From NCBI GenBank assembly GCA_002499445.1, contig DALS01000051.1:1-64000 (forward strand): a stretch of 64,000 bases of DNA. Direction: 5' to 3'. Source of the stretch: Methanosarcina sp. UBA293. GTDB taxonomy: Archaea > Halobacteriota > Methanosarcinia > Methanosarcinales > Methanosarcinaceae. The position numbers were made by a program, and so were the translations under genes. This document shows, piece after piece, positions 36,600 through 45,462 of this stretch. How positions within the stretch are numbered: position 1 is the first letter of the stretch; each line of letters opens with the position of its first letter. Under the pieces are notes generated by a model. That model had not been told where the DNA came from, searched no databases, and saw only the letters and a program-made list of their open reading frames with translations.

Positions 36600-36800
36600 A
36601 AAGAAGCCAGAGAAAATAAACGAAACTTTCAGTCCGGAATTCGAAAATTTATCGGGATCTGTTTTCACGAAGCTCTTCCCCTCAGTTCTCGCCTCAGTTT
36701 TTGCCTCATTTCTCCCCTCTTCAGCGAATTCCTTTTACTAGGTCATTGAATAAACATTTCTATCAGAAGCGATACATTACCTGCGACTGTGCTATAGGAG

Positions 36801-37280
36801 ATGAACAAAATGTATTATGACATAATCGAATCTCCAATCTGTCCCATTCTTCTGGCAGGAAATGAAGAAGGACTGAAACGCCTTGTTTTCCTGAAAGGCA
36901 AGAAGAAAATGGAAATTCTTGGAGGCTGGGTAAAAAACGAAGAGTTTTTCAGGGAGGCTGCCAGGCAACTTGAAGCTTATTTTTCCGGAAAACTCGAGTC
37001 CTTTGACCTTAAGCTGGCTCCTGAAGGAACGGATTTTCAAAAGTTAATCTGGAAAGCTTTGTGCGAAATTCCTTATGGGGAAACCCGATCTTATAAAGAG
37101 ATAGCTGTATCTGTCGGAAAGCCCAGGGCATATAGGGCGGTGGGGCTTGCAAATAATCGAAATCCGATTGCGATAATTATCCCCTGTCATAGAGTTATTG
37201 GGGCAGATGGAAAGCTTACGGGTTATGCCAGTGGACTGGATATAAAGGAATTTTTATTAAGGCTTGAAGGCGGTTGTTGA
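36801..37280 (+). CDS. ogt: Methylated-DNA-protein-cysteine methyltransferase (MGMT/Ogt)
   Basis: A 159-residue DNA repair protein that takes the methyl group from O6-methylguanine onto its own cysteine. The active site IIPCHRVIG places the acceptor cysteine at C129. Other family features are the DNA-binding helix-turn-helix YGETRSYKEIAVSVGKPRAYRAVGLANNRNP, with the arginine finger R112-type residue, and the C-terminal GYASGLDIKEFLLRLEG. The length is normal for the short Ogt form. GGAGATG precedes the start. It is a single gene. Confidence 0.95.
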   Translation: MNKMYYDIIESPICPILLAGNEEGLKRLVFLKGKKKMEILGGWVKNEEFFREAARQLEAYFSGKLESFDLKLAPEGTDFQKLIWKALCEIPYGETRSYKEIAVSVGKPRAYRAVGLANNRNPIAIIIPCHRVIGADGKLTGYASGLDIKEFLLRLEGGC

Positions 37281-37553
37281 GAGATTTTTAGTATTACAAT
37301 ATATTACAAATAAAGAAAGATTTAATACCAACAACGTTTATAAAATCTAATATTATTTGCTGAAAGAATACATATAGTTAATTTTCGGTTGCGATGTAGG
37401 CCAATTTTATTTGTTTTTGAAAGAGTTCAAGGATCCAGATTCTAAATCTTACCCAGCTCCTAAATCTTATGAGACTCGATATACTTTACCAGCTTAATTA
37501 AAAAGAGTGATAAGTTGGTACGGAATTAACAATAAGTATGCGAATATTCTGAA

Positions 37554-38426
37554 ATGGCTGACGATACCATGGATAAAGCGATAGTTACTGAGAATTTATC
37601 TAAAAAATATAGTGATTTCGAAGCTGTGAAGAGTATTTCGTTCAGTATCAAAGAAGGAACTATATTCGGACTTCTGGGCCCAAACGGAGCAGGGAAATCC
37701 ACTACAATTAAAATTCTTACCTGCCAGTTTCCTCCTACCTCGGGTACTGTATATATTGGAGGATTAAACACCGTAGTGGATGCATTAGAGATAAAAAAGA
37801 AAATCGGCGTTGTTTTTGAGTCTCAAAACCTGTATGAAGAATTATCGGTTTATGAAAATCTCAACTTTTTCCGCCGGTTGTACAATTCTCCAAAAGAGAG
37901 AATAAGTGAAGTATTAAAGGCCGTAGGAATGGAAAAGTATCAGAAAAACAAGGTAAAGACTCTTTCAAAAGGTATGAAACAAAAAATAATGATTTCTCGG
38001 GCCCTGCTCAATGATCCCGAGGTTTTATTTCTGGATGAGCCCGGAAGTGGATTGGACCCGCATTCTGCAAGGGAAATAAGACAAATAATTCTTGGTCTTA
38101 AAGAACAGGGCAAAACAATCCTCATAACGACACATAATATGGAAGAAGCGGATTTCTTATGCGATTGTCTGGCTATCATACATAAAGGCTCTATAATAGC
38201 TATGGACACACCTGCAAATCTGAAAAAAAAGTATGGGGAGGATGTTTTGATAATTAAGACTGTAATAGGAGATATTTACGAATTGTCGCTAAATACAAAC
38301 GCCAGTAGCGACATTTTTAAGAAACTCTCCGAAAATAATCAGATATCCCTTGTACATTCAAAAGAGGCTACAATTGAAGATGTTTTCATAAAATTAACCG
38401 GGAAGAAACTAACTGATGAATCTTAA
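37554..38426 (+). CDS. ABC transporter ATP-binding protein (ABC-2 exporter type)
   Basis: A 290-residue ABC ATPase. Walker A GPNGAGKSTTIK near residue 45, Q loop FESQNLYEELSVYENL, signature TLSKGMKQKIMISRALL, Walker B VLFLDEPGSGLDP, switch histidine ITTHNMEEAD. The C-terminal domain (about 225-290) is the drug/antibiotic-type tail. The reading frame can start at ATG 37554 or at the second ATG at 37569. It overlaps the next gene, a permease, by 11 bases. An NatA/DrrA-like or antibiotic-export system is indicated, but the substrate is unknown. Confidence 0.93.
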   Translation: MADDTMDKAIVTENLSKKYSDFEAVKSISFSIKEGTIFGLLGPNGAGKSTTIKILTCQFPPTSGTVYIGGLNTVVDALEIKKKIGVVFESQNLYEELSVYENLNFFRRLYNSPKERISEVLKAVGMEKYQKNKVKTLSKGMKQKIMISRALLNDPEVLFLDEPGSGLDPHSAREIRQIILGLKEQGKTILITTHNMEEADFLCDCLAIIHKGSIIAMDTPANLKKKYGEDVLIIKTVIGDIYELSLNTNASSDIFKKLSENNQISLVHSKEATIEDVFIKLTGKKLTDES

Positions 38427-39459
38427 TGTTGTGCTGGCTATCTTTAGAAAGGACTTGATATCTTCCGTGAAAAGCAAGAACTTATTGATAATACTATTAA
38501 CTCCAGTTTTTTTGTCTCTTCTTTTTAACTCTACGATTTCATTGGCTGATAATACCTTAGTACCCATTGCAGTTTATGATGAAGGTTCCAGTGCCGATTT
38601 TATTGGATATCTAAGTTCGAGAGATAATTATGACGTAACTATTGCAGACTCCGTTGATAAATCCAAAGAGTTACTTTATAATCAAAAAGTTGCAGCCATT
38701 GTGCTTGTGCCGAAAGGCTTCAGTGCCGATATAAAAAATGGATTAACTCCTTCCCTGAATATTATTGTCAACCCTTATGAGGCAAGATCAGCTGTATTTT
38801 TACAAACTTATAAAGATATCATCATGAACTTTGCAGGACAGAAGTATCCAGTGAATATTACCTTAAATACGCTTCCTGGAGACCTGCAGTCCAGGTTCAA
38901 CATTCCTATATGGATTATGTTTACTGTAATATTTGTTGGAATGATGGTTTTACCCAATACGCTGACTACAGAGAAAGAGAAGAAAACCCTTGATGCAATA
39001 CTTGTGTCACCAGCTTCGGAAAAAGACGTGATTTATGGCAAGTCGTTTTTTGGACTATTCCTGACAATACTCATATCCCTGGTTATAATTATTATAAACA
39101 GAGGTTTTATCGGAAACTTCCTATCGGTTACAGTTTTTATAATTCTCGGTTCTGCGGTATTCACAGGCCTTGGGCTTCTGATTGCCAGTTACGCTGATAA
39201 TTACTCTTCGGCATCTTTACTTTCCACTGTTTGCATGGCACCCCTGATTTTACTTGCCCTGCTGGCTGATTTATCCCGAGAGATTGGGTATATCTCTTAT
39301 CTCGTACCAAGCACCTACGTGTTTTACGGCATAAAAAATGCTATGTTGAATAACTCTGGAATCTCTGATCTTTATCCGGAGGTTGGAACCCTTATTATAT
39401 TTAATGTTCTCGTATATTTGCTTACATTTCGTGTTCTCAAGAGGAAAAAGTATATATGA
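38416..39459 (+). CDS. ABC-2 family transporter permease
   Basis: A 347-residue permease with one N-terminal helix (LLIILLTPVFLSLLF), a long extracellular domain (about 45-165) and five helices at the C-terminus; TTEKEKKTLDAILVSPASEKDVIYGKSF is the conserved cytoplasmic coupling helix typical of the ABC-2/NatB family. It overlaps the ATPase gene by 11 bases and completes a two-gene exporter. The Na+ exporter NatAB has this layout, but drug, lipid or peptide export is equally possible. Confidence 0.9.
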   Translation: MNLNVVLAIFRKDLISSVKSKNLLIILLTPVFLSLLFNSTISLADNTLVPIAVYDEGSSADFIGYLSSRDNYDVTIADSVDKSKELLYNQKVAAIVLVPKGFSADIKNGLTPSLNIIVNPYEARSAVFLQTYKDIIMNFAGQKYPVNITLNTLPGDLQSRFNIPIWIMFTVIFVGMMVLPNTLTTEKEKKTLDAILVSPASEKDVIYGKSFFGLFLTILISLVIIIINRGFIGNFLSVTVFIILGSAVFTGLGLLIASYADNYSSASLLSTVCMAPLILLALLADLSREIGYISYLVPSTYVFYGIKNAMLNNSGISDLYPEVGTLIIFNVLVYLLTFRVLKRKKYI

Positions 39460-39503
39460 ACTTATGAACTTTCGATCATATGAACTTTCGATGAGGTTTT
39501 GCA

Positions 39504-39625
39504 GGCTCTGTAGAAATCCTCTAAAATAATGAATTTTCATAAATTTAAACTGAGCAGCAAGATCTGAATGTACTTATCTTTTTTCAGCCTCTTTCATCTG
39601 ATGTAGATAGGTTTTCTACAGAGCC
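39504..39625. mobile_element. MITE, copy A (122 bp), with 8-bp target duplication
   Basis: A 122-bp element begins GGCTCTGTAGAAA and ends TTTCTACAGAGCC, a perfect 13-bp terminal inverted repeat (16 of 17 if extended by CCT). It is flanked on both sides by GTTTTGCA (39496-39503 and 39626-39633), a perfect 8-bp target-site duplication. It differs from the copy at 55123 at 8 of 122 positions (93% identity). There is no open frame, so it must be moved by a transposase encoded elsewhere; GGCTCTGT ends and 8-bp duplications point to the ISL3 or IS1595 families. It lies 44 bases after the ABC permease gene. Confidence 0.92.
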
Positions 39626-39830
39626 GTTTTGCATAAAGGTTTTGTAGTCATGCCTGAAATTCCACTTTTTGAATTACGTTAAGATCAACTCACAAAAATA
39701 AGTTTATGGAAAAGTCAGTACCGAATTTTAATACAAGCTCAAGAATCTGATACATAGACCAATACAGGAATCTTATTGCCTGGGCAAAACTCCCTTTCAT
39801 TTTTTCCTGCTGAGGAACTTTCCGCTATAA

Positions 39831-40022
39831 AAAAGGAGAAAATGCATTATCTGTATAACAGATGCCCGATTTTATAAAAAATTTGATAAAGAAAAAGGTT
39901 TCAGGCTGCTTCAGGAAAATGAAAAAGCTTTTCCCGAAATCATCAGCCTGCCGAGGGGAATATGCAACAGAGCCCTGCGCACTCAGATCCCACTGAAACA
40001 GAGAAAATTTCTAAATTTATAG
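39831..40022 (+). pseudogene. Possible degraded gene fragment
   Basis: A 63-codon open frame without a start codon. The translation (CIICITDARFYKKFDKEKG and on to SLPRGICNRALRTQIPLKQ) looks protein-like in composition but matches no family I know. It has no signal peptide, membrane helix or promoter. It may be the tail of a gene disrupted near the MITE insertion (200 bases upstream), or chance. Confidence 0.25.
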
Positions 40023-40093
40023 AATTACGTAATTTTAATTATTTCAGCTTTTTTGAGAAGGCAGAGTTCGGTGCTGAATCTCAGCTCAGTTAT

Positions 40094-40606
40094 TTATGTT
40101 GAGGTTAACGGAGTTGAAACGTTTTCTGAGTAATTCTGCGATACATTTATCCGCAAATTAAGGTTTCTATAAGGCAGGTAGATATCCTCTTCAAGCACTT
40201 CTTTCTTGTCTTCATTGTAGAGGAAAAATGTAAGTATCATATCTGTTCCCTCAAAGGGTGGGGTTATAGTAACTGTTTTTTCCCAGGTCTCGTTGTCCCC
40301 GAGAATTATATTCTGTTGATCAGGGAGTAAAGGCAGAGACGTGTTTTCAAGCTTGACTTCCATTGTATAATTGACGGGCTTTTGCTCATGGTTTATAATT
40401 CCCACTATTACGGTCCCGTTCTCCCCGAGTATGTATTCTGTAGGATAGTTGTCAGCGTTCCCTTCAGGCCCAAGGATATAGAATTCGGTATAAGGTTCCT
40501 GGAGAGGCTTTTCTATCGGTTCAGCGTTTAGTTTTTCTTCGCACCCTGATGCCAGAAGAATAAGGCTTATTAAAACCAATATGAATAATATTTTTATGTA
40601 TTTCAT
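40094..40606 (-). CDS. Lipoprotein of the DUF1616 type
   Basis: A 170-residue lipoprotein. The signal peptide MKYIKILFILVLISLILLASGC ends in the lipobox LASGC. The rest is a single beta-sandwich-like domain (EFYILGPEGNADNYPTEYILGE, VGIINHEQKPVNYTMEVKL, ETWEKTVTITPPFEGTDMILTFFLY), matching the C-terminal part of DUF1616 proteins found in archaeal membranes. It has several N-glycosylation sequons (NGT, NYT, NET, NVS). Its role is unknown. It is transcribed alone, divergent from the DUF62 gene. Confidence 0.8.
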   Translation of the reverse strand: MKYIKILFILVLISLILLASGCEEKLNAEPIEKPLQEPYTEFYILGPEGNADNYPTEYILGENGTVIVGIINHEQKPVNYTMEVKLENTSLPLLPDQQNIILGDNETWEKTVTITPPFEGTDMILTFFLYNEDKKEVLEEDIYLPYRNLNLRINVSQNYSENVSTPLTST

Positions 40607-40719
40607 TTTCTATTTACTTCCCTATCTTTTTCTTTTTAATTTCTATGACACTCTCTCACGTATTAATTTATTTTATCAAATCTGCATAATATAATATAGA
40701 TTAAATCCGAGTCATATTT

Positions 40720-41508
40720 ATGCCCTTAATCTCCCTGACTACCGATTTTGGAGACCTCTATCCTGCAGCCATGAAAGCCGTGATTCTGGGAATCAACCCA
40801 GATGTGCGAATTGTCGATATAACCCATTCCATCCGGCGAGCCGGAATTCGGGAAGGAGCTTTTGCTCTCTATTCCCTTGTTCGATATTTCCCGCAGGGAA
40901 CTGTGCATATTGGGGTTGTCGACCCTGGAGTCGGGACTTCCCGTCGCGCTCTTGCTGTAAAAGCCGGCAGCACAGGAAAAAAACAGTTTTTTGTTTGTCC
41001 TGATAACGGGCTCCTGATCCCTGCAGCGCGTCGCCTTGGGGAAATGGAAGTATATGAAATAACAAACTCTGAACTTATGCTTAAATCAGGAGTTTCTGCA
41101 ACTTTCCACGGCAGGGATATTTTTGCACCCGTAGGAGCCTACCTTTCAAAAGGCATACCAATCGAGACTGTCGGACCCAGAATTTCGAATTTTGTTGACC
41201 TTGACTTCGGAAATTTCGGAATTGATGGGCCTTTTCTTATCGGCGAGGTTATTTTTGCAGATAGCTTTGGAAATGTAATTACCAATATTCCGGAAGACAC
41301 AATTTTGAAATTCTCTTCCTTCGGCTCGCAGGTCGAGGTAAACGGCAGAAGAGTGCCCTTTGTTCAAACCTACGCTTTTGTCAGGCAGGAAGAACCTCTT
41401 ATCCTTGTAGGCAGTCACGGTTTTCTGGAAATTGCGGTAAACAAAGGAAATGCTTCGCTTCAGTTCGGGCTTAAAAGCGGAGATCAGGTTGTAATAAAAA
41501 TCATGTGA
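40720..41508 (+). CDS. SAM hydrolase / SAM-dependent halogenase-like protein (DUF62)
   Basis: A 262-residue member of the DUF62 family, which includes SalL, FlA and S-adenosyl-L-methionine hydrolase (adenosine-forming). Visible: SLTTDFGDLYPAAMKAVI, HSIRRAGIREGAFALYS, GTVHIGVVDPGVGTSRRAL (the VDPGVG loop), TFHGRDIFAPVGAYLSKG and DSFGNVITNIP. Archaeal homologues use water (hydroxide) as nucleophile and give adenosine and methionine rather than halogenated adenosine. The length is typical. It starts at ATG 40720. A SAM-clearing or repair role is inferred. Confidence 0.92.
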   Translation: MPLISLTTDFGDLYPAAMKAVILGINPDVRIVDITHSIRRAGIREGAFALYSLVRYFPQGTVHIGVVDPGVGTSRRALAVKAGSTGKKQFFVCPDNGLLIPAARRLGEMEVYEITNSELMLKSGVSATFHGRDIFAPVGAYLSKGIPIETVGPRISNFVDLDFGNFGIDGPFLIGEVIFADSFGNVITNIPEDTILKFSSFGSQVEVNGRRVPFVQTYAFVRQEEPLILVGSHGFLEIAVNKGNASLQFGLKSGDQVVIKIM

Positions 41509-41649
41509 AAAGCTGCATGTTACGCTTGGATTATATAGATGTCTTCGCGTTTTTATCTCAGGCTGTGAATACTAACAATTTCTTGATCTGTCATTTATTA
41601 GTGAATTGACTATAAAAAGCAGAAAAGAAAAAGAAATAGAGGATTCAAT

Positions 41650-43377
41650 ATGGTTGACTGGATTGGAAAACTGGTATACGTAGACCTTGGCTCTGAATCG
41701 GTAAATTCCGTCAGGACGGATGGAAACTTAATCAGAAAGTATCTGGGTGGCAGGGGGCTTGGGGTAAGATTGCTTTCCGAGCTTTCAGATGCTGATATTG
41801 ACCCTCTTGGTCCGGAAAATCCCTTAATTTTTACTTCCGGGCCTCTTTCAGGGCTTGCTCCGATGGCTTCAGGAGCAGTCCTAACATCGAAGTCACCTCT
41901 AACAGGCACAATATTTAGCTGGAATATGGGTGGGAGCTTTGGGAAAGAGCTCAAGAAAACCGGAATTGACGCTCTGATCATTACTGGAAAGGCAAAAAGG
42001 CCTTCTTATGTTGAAGTAGGAGAAGGAAAAGTTGAAGTCGTGGCAGCAGAACAACTCTGGGGGATGAATGTCAGAGCCTGTACTGAAGTTCTAAAGAAAA
42101 AAGACAGCAAAGTCAGCGTTGCCTGTATTGGCAGGGCAGGAGAAAAACAGGCTCTTATTTCCTCTTTTGTTGTTGATTTTATCCACAATGGGAGAGGAGG
42201 CCTTGGAGCAGTTGCAGGCTCAAAAATGCTTAAAGCTGTGGTCGTGAAAGGAGAAAAAGAGCTTTTACCTTCTGATAAAGAGAAATTCCGGAATCTTGAG
42301 ACAAGGATATTGAAGCTTTTTGAGGCAAGCCCTGTGCTTTCCAAAGGACTTGCAAATTACGGCACATCTGTGCTTGTAAAATTGCTGGAATACATGAATC
42401 TTATCCCTACTAGGAACTTTTCCGGAAGGAGGACTTCTTTTGCGAATACACTTTCAGCAGAGTGTATCAAATCCGCTTTCGAGCTTGAAAATGAGAGATG
42501 CCCTGGTTGTCCTCTGGGCTGCAAGAAAAGGATTAAAGAAACAGGCCAGATTGTACCTGATTACGATTCTCTCTGGGCTTTCGGGTTTAATCTTGAGAAT
42601 TCTGACTTGATTTCTGTGCTCAAAGCTGACAGGATATGCAGGGATTATGGGCTTGATCCAATCTCAGTAGGTTCCTTGCTTGGGGCGTGCGCTGAACTCA
42701 AACCCGGGGTAATTAAAGCTGATGAGCTTGAATCCCTGATTTCAGAAGTCGGAGAAGGAGGAAAACTCGGAAGTGGAGCCAGAAATTATCTTTCAGGCCT
42801 TGGGAGAGAAGATTTGAGCATGGATGTAAAGGGACTTGAACTTGGAGGTTTTGATCCGCGAGGGGTCAGGGGACAGGCTCTGGCATATGCCACATCCAGT
42901 CATGGGGGAGACTACCGGACTGCTTTCATGGTCGGGCCTGAGGTACTTGGAAAGCCCCTCTGTCTTGACCGTTTAAGCCTTAAAGGAAAGGCAGGTATCC
43001 TCCAGGTCTTTGAAAACCTTACTGCCATGCTGGACTCTTTCGTTTTCTGTCCCTTTTCGGGCTTTGCTCTTAATGAAGAGCTCTGTTCAGCTCTTCTGTT
43101 TTCGGCAACTGGTATTGAAATCTCACCTGCAGAACTCCTGAATATTGGAGAAAGAATCTATAATCTTGAGAGAAATTATAACCTTAAAGCAGGATTTTCT
43201 CGGAAAGATGATACACTTCCTGAAAGGCTGTTTGAAAACGAGGCTGAGAGTGAAGGATATGAGGGACTCCCAAGGCAAGAGTTTGAAGCTGCACTTCAGG
43301 AATATTACCATTATCGTGGCTGGGATGAAAAAGGCGTGCCAAAGCCAGAAAAATTGAAGAAACTTGGGCTCAGTTGA
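41650..43377 (+). CDS. Aldehyde:ferredoxin oxidoreductase family protein (tungsten pterin)
   Basis: A 575-residue AOR-family enzyme. The N-terminal tungstopterin domain shows YLGGRGLGVRLL and NMGGSFGKELKKTGIDALIITG; the iron-sulfur ligands are C284-x2-C287-x3-C291 (CPGCPLGC) and C467 (VFCPFSG), the AOR arrangement for one [4Fe-4S]; EHGGDYRTAF-like SHGGDYRTAF lies near 420. The length is slightly short against about 605 for typical AOR. It oxidises aldehydes to acids with ferredoxin as acceptor. It lies behind the DUF62 gene by 141 bases, and the MoeA homologue at 5.6 kb could supply its cofactor. Confidence 0.92.
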   Translation: MVDWIGKLVYVDLGSESVNSVRTDGNLIRKYLGGRGLGVRLLSELSDADIDPLGPENPLIFTSGPLSGLAPMASGAVLTSKSPLTGTIFSWNMGGSFGKELKKTGIDALIITGKAKRPSYVEVGEGKVEVVAAEQLWGMNVRACTEVLKKKDSKVSVACIGRAGEKQALISSFVVDFIHNGRGGLGAVAGSKMLKAVVVKGEKELLPSDKEKFRNLETRILKLFEASPVLSKGLANYGTSVLVKLLEYMNLIPTRNFSGRRTSFANTLSAECIKSAFELENERCPGCPLGCKKRIKETGQIVPDYDSLWAFGFNLENSDLISVLKADRICRDYGLDPISVGSLLGACAELKPGVIKADELESLISEVGEGGKLGSGARNYLSGLGREDLSMDVKGLELGGFDPRGVRGQALAYATSSHGGDYRTAFMVGPEVLGKPLCLDRLSLKGKAGILQVFENLTAMLDSFVFCPFSGFALNEELCSALLFSATGIEISPAELLNIGERIYNLERNYNLKAGFSRKDDTLPERLFENEAESEGYEGLPRQEFEAALQEYYHYRGWDEKGVPKPEKLKKLGLS

Positions 43378-43811
43378 AAGTTGAATTTTTTCTATATCAC
43401 AGACTCTAAAACAATAATTTTTATAGGTTAAAAGGTTTCCCTCTTTGTAGTATAATATCCTCTGTAAAGTAATAATTACTCTCGCTTATGGCCTTCTTTC
43501 GGGTACTTCTGGCAGTTTTTACTGAAACATGGTCTAAAGACATAAAACTCACACAAGCATTATATAGTCAAGGATAATTTATCGTATTAGTTTTCAATGT
43601 AGATTTGTTCTACAGGCGCCCCCAAGCTAGGAATATTTCTCAGTTTTTCCATACAGGAGTAAGCAATGTACGGACCAAATAAGAGACAGGCTTAAAAATT
43701 AGAAAAGCCTTCTTATACTACTTAACCGGACCCATGGAGACTTTCCGACAAACCCTGTATGGCGTTTACAGCTTATTTATAGATGTTTTAAAAACGTACG
43801 GGAGAATCATT
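43378..43811. other. Intergenic region with the aIF5A promoter
   Basis: These 434 bp contain no gene; one in-frame extension of aIF5A (from 43734) exists but lacks family similarity. A TATA-like CTTATACTAC stretch at about 43711-43720 gives a leader of about 70 bases. A GC-rich segment (GGCGCCCCCAAGC) lies at 43616-43628. Confidence 0.35.
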
Positions 43812-44198
43812 ATGAAACAGCAGGTAGAAGTAAAGGATCTCAAAGAAGGAAAATATGTAATTATTGATGACGAAGCATGCGTCATAAAAAGTATTGTCAA
43901 GTCCAAGCCAGGAAAACATGGAGCTGCAAAGGCAAGGGTAGAGGTCATAGGTCTCTTTGACGGCCAGAAACGCTCCTACATAGGTTCCGTTGCAAGCAAA
44001 ATCTATATCCCGATTGTGGAAAGAAAGACAGCCCAAGTAATCTCGATTACCGGTGAAATTGCCCAACTCATGGACATGGGAGACTTTTCAACTTTTGAGA
44101 TTGTAATTCCTGATGAGTATAAGGACAGAGTCAAAGAGGGTGAAGAGGTTTCTTATATTACAGCCCTTGGCAAAATCAAACTCGATATACGAATGTAA
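43812..44198 (+). CDS. eif5a: Translation initiation factor aIF5A
   Basis: A 128-residue factor with an N-terminal SH3-like domain and a C-terminal OB fold (about 75-128). The loop SKPGKHGAAK contains K35, the lysine changed to hypusine (or deoxyhypusine in archaea). The region GDFSTFEIVIPDEYKDRVKEGEEVSYI is typical. ATG 43812 (MKQQVEVKD) is chosen over an upstream in-frame ATG at 43734 because the extra 26 residues match no aIF5A. It helps ribosomes at polyproline stretches. Agmatinase, which makes putrescine for the polyamine pathway, follows after an intervening terminator hairpin. Confidence 0.95.
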   Translation: MKQQVEVKDLKEGKYVIIDDEACVIKSIVKSKPGKHGAAKARVEVIGLFDGQKRSYIGSVASKIYIPIVERKTAQVISITGEIAQLMDMGDFSTFEIVIPDEYKDRVKEGEEVSYITALGKIKLDIRM

Positions 44199-44217
44199 AT
44201 TTCCAAATAATGTCAAA

Positions 44218-44249
44218 ACTCAGGTCAACAACCTGAGTAGTTCTTTTTT
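44218..44249 (+). terminator. Terminator hairpin between aIF5A and agmatinase
   Basis: ACTCAGGT (44218-44225), loop CAACA, ACCTGAGT (44231-44238) form a perfect 8-bp stem, followed by a T run at 44241-44249. It is 20 bases after the aIF5A stop, so aIF5A and the downstream agmatinase are probably separate or only partly co-transcribed. Confidence 0.75.
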
Positions 44250-44278
44250 AAGCAAATAACTTCATATCAGGTTAGAGT

Positions 44279-45160
44279 ATGTTTTTACCTAATTCCTTTA
44301 TAGATGCTCTTGCAGACTATGAATCTGCACGTTATGTTATTTTCGGCGTGCCTTTTGACAACACCTCTTCTTTCAGGGCAGGCAGCCGCTGGGCTCCAGA
44401 TGCCATGCGACAGGTCTCAGCAAACTTCGAAAGTTATAACCCGACTTTCGACATAGATCTTGTGGACCTTCCTATTTATGATGCTGGAAATCTGGAAACT
44501 TCAGCCTCGGTTGACGAGACCTTGCAGAATCTCTACGAAGCAACAAAAGACCTCCTGAACGATGGAAAGCTTCCCATTATGCTTGGAGGAGAGCATTCCC
44601 TGACCTTTGCTATGGTCAAGGCCTGTGCTGAACTCGCTGGAGAGGATTTCGGGGTTCTTGTTTTAGATGCTCATTTTGATCTCAGGGAAGAATATAGGGG
44701 TTTTCAAAATAACCATGCCTGCGTATCCCGAAATATACTAAATCAGGTTACAAAGAATCTGGTTTCCATAGGCATAAGAAGCGGTCCTGAAGAAGAGTGG
44801 ATTTTTGCTAAGGAAAATAATCTGAAGTATTATACAGCCGATGACGTGGAATCCACAGGTATTGTAGGGATCCTCAAAGAAGCTCTCGAGTGGCTTGACT
44901 GCAGTCAGATATACTTTTCTCTTGATATGGATGCCATAGATCCGGCTTATGCCCCTGGGCTCGGCACGCCTGAACCTTTTGGTCTCAGTGCACGAGATGT
45001 AAGGACTGCAATAAGGACGCTTGCTCCCTTCTCAATGGCATTTGATGTTGTAGAAATTGCTCCTGAATATGATTCCGGACAAACAGCCATGCTCGGGGCA
45101 AAACTGATGAGAGAATTTATCGCTTCCCATGCAAAGGCTGAAGAAAAGCATAAGCTATGA
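44279..45160 (+). CDS. speB: Agmatinase (ureohydrolase)
   Basis: A 293-residue Mn-dependent ureohydrolase that splits agmatine into putrescine and urea. Metal sites are visible as GGEHSLT (His), VLDAHFDLREEY (Asp-His-Asp) and SLDMDAIDPAYAPGLGTPEPFG (Asp-x-Asp-x2-Asp). The DAHFDLR form is the agmatinase type; RRQNS-like FRAGSRWAPDAMRQ is also typical. It starts at ATG 44279 with GTTAGAG just before. Putrescine feeds polyamine synthesis; the neighbouring aIF5A is a polyamine-linked substrate, so the context supports the function. Confidence 0.93.
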   Translation: MFLPNSFIDALADYESARYVIFGVPFDNTSSFRAGSRWAPDAMRQVSANFESYNPTFDIDLVDLPIYDAGNLETSASVDETLQNLYEATKDLLNDGKLPIMLGGEHSLTFAMVKACAELAGEDFGVLVLDAHFDLREEYRGFQNNHACVSRNILNQVTKNLVSIGIRSGPEEEWIFAKENNLKYYTADDVESTGIVGILKEALEWLDCSQIYFSLDMDAIDPAYAPGLGTPEPFGLSARDVRTAIRTLAPFSMAFDVVEIAPEYDSGQTAMLGAKLMREFIASHAKAEEKHKL

Positions 45161-45255
45161 GAACAGGAAGTAACAGTATATACTACTCGTATATACGATA
45201 CTCTCAACTAAGAGATTAGTTCAAATCTTTAGTATACTCAATGTTTTTATGGATG

Positions 45256-45435
45256 TTATTGCGCGCGCCATATAGCTATGATCTTATCAATTGCTATGTA
45301 CGTGCGCTTTTCATTCTGTTCAAGAGTGAGCACATTGTTTGCGCAGCTTTCTACCCTTCCGCTAAATACATCAGGGCCCCCACAGTAAACGTCTACTCCT
45401 TCGCCTCGAAGCTGTTCCACTATAAAAGATTCCAT
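45256..45435 (-). CDS. Small Sm-like-fold protein, paralogue 1
   Basis: A 59-residue protein (MESFIVEQLRGEGVDVYCGG and on), whose body VDVYCGGPDVFSGRV-ESCANNVLTLEQ-TYIAIDKIIAIW resembles the five strands of an Sm-like barrel. A longer frame starts at 45462, but comparison with the paralogue at 45768 supports ATG 45435, which follows a GGGGTG stretch. It is preceded by an inverted repeat (45481-45488 and 45529-45536) and a TATA-like element at about 45538-45550. Sm-like proteins bind RNA; this small class is unproven, and I infer the fold from the sequence pattern only. Confidence 0.7.
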   Translation of the reverse strand: MESFIVEQLRGEGVDVYCGGPDVFSGRVESCANNVLTLEQNEKRTYIAIDKIIAIWRAQ

Positions 45436-45462
45436 TTCTTCGCACCCCAGATATTCTCCCAT

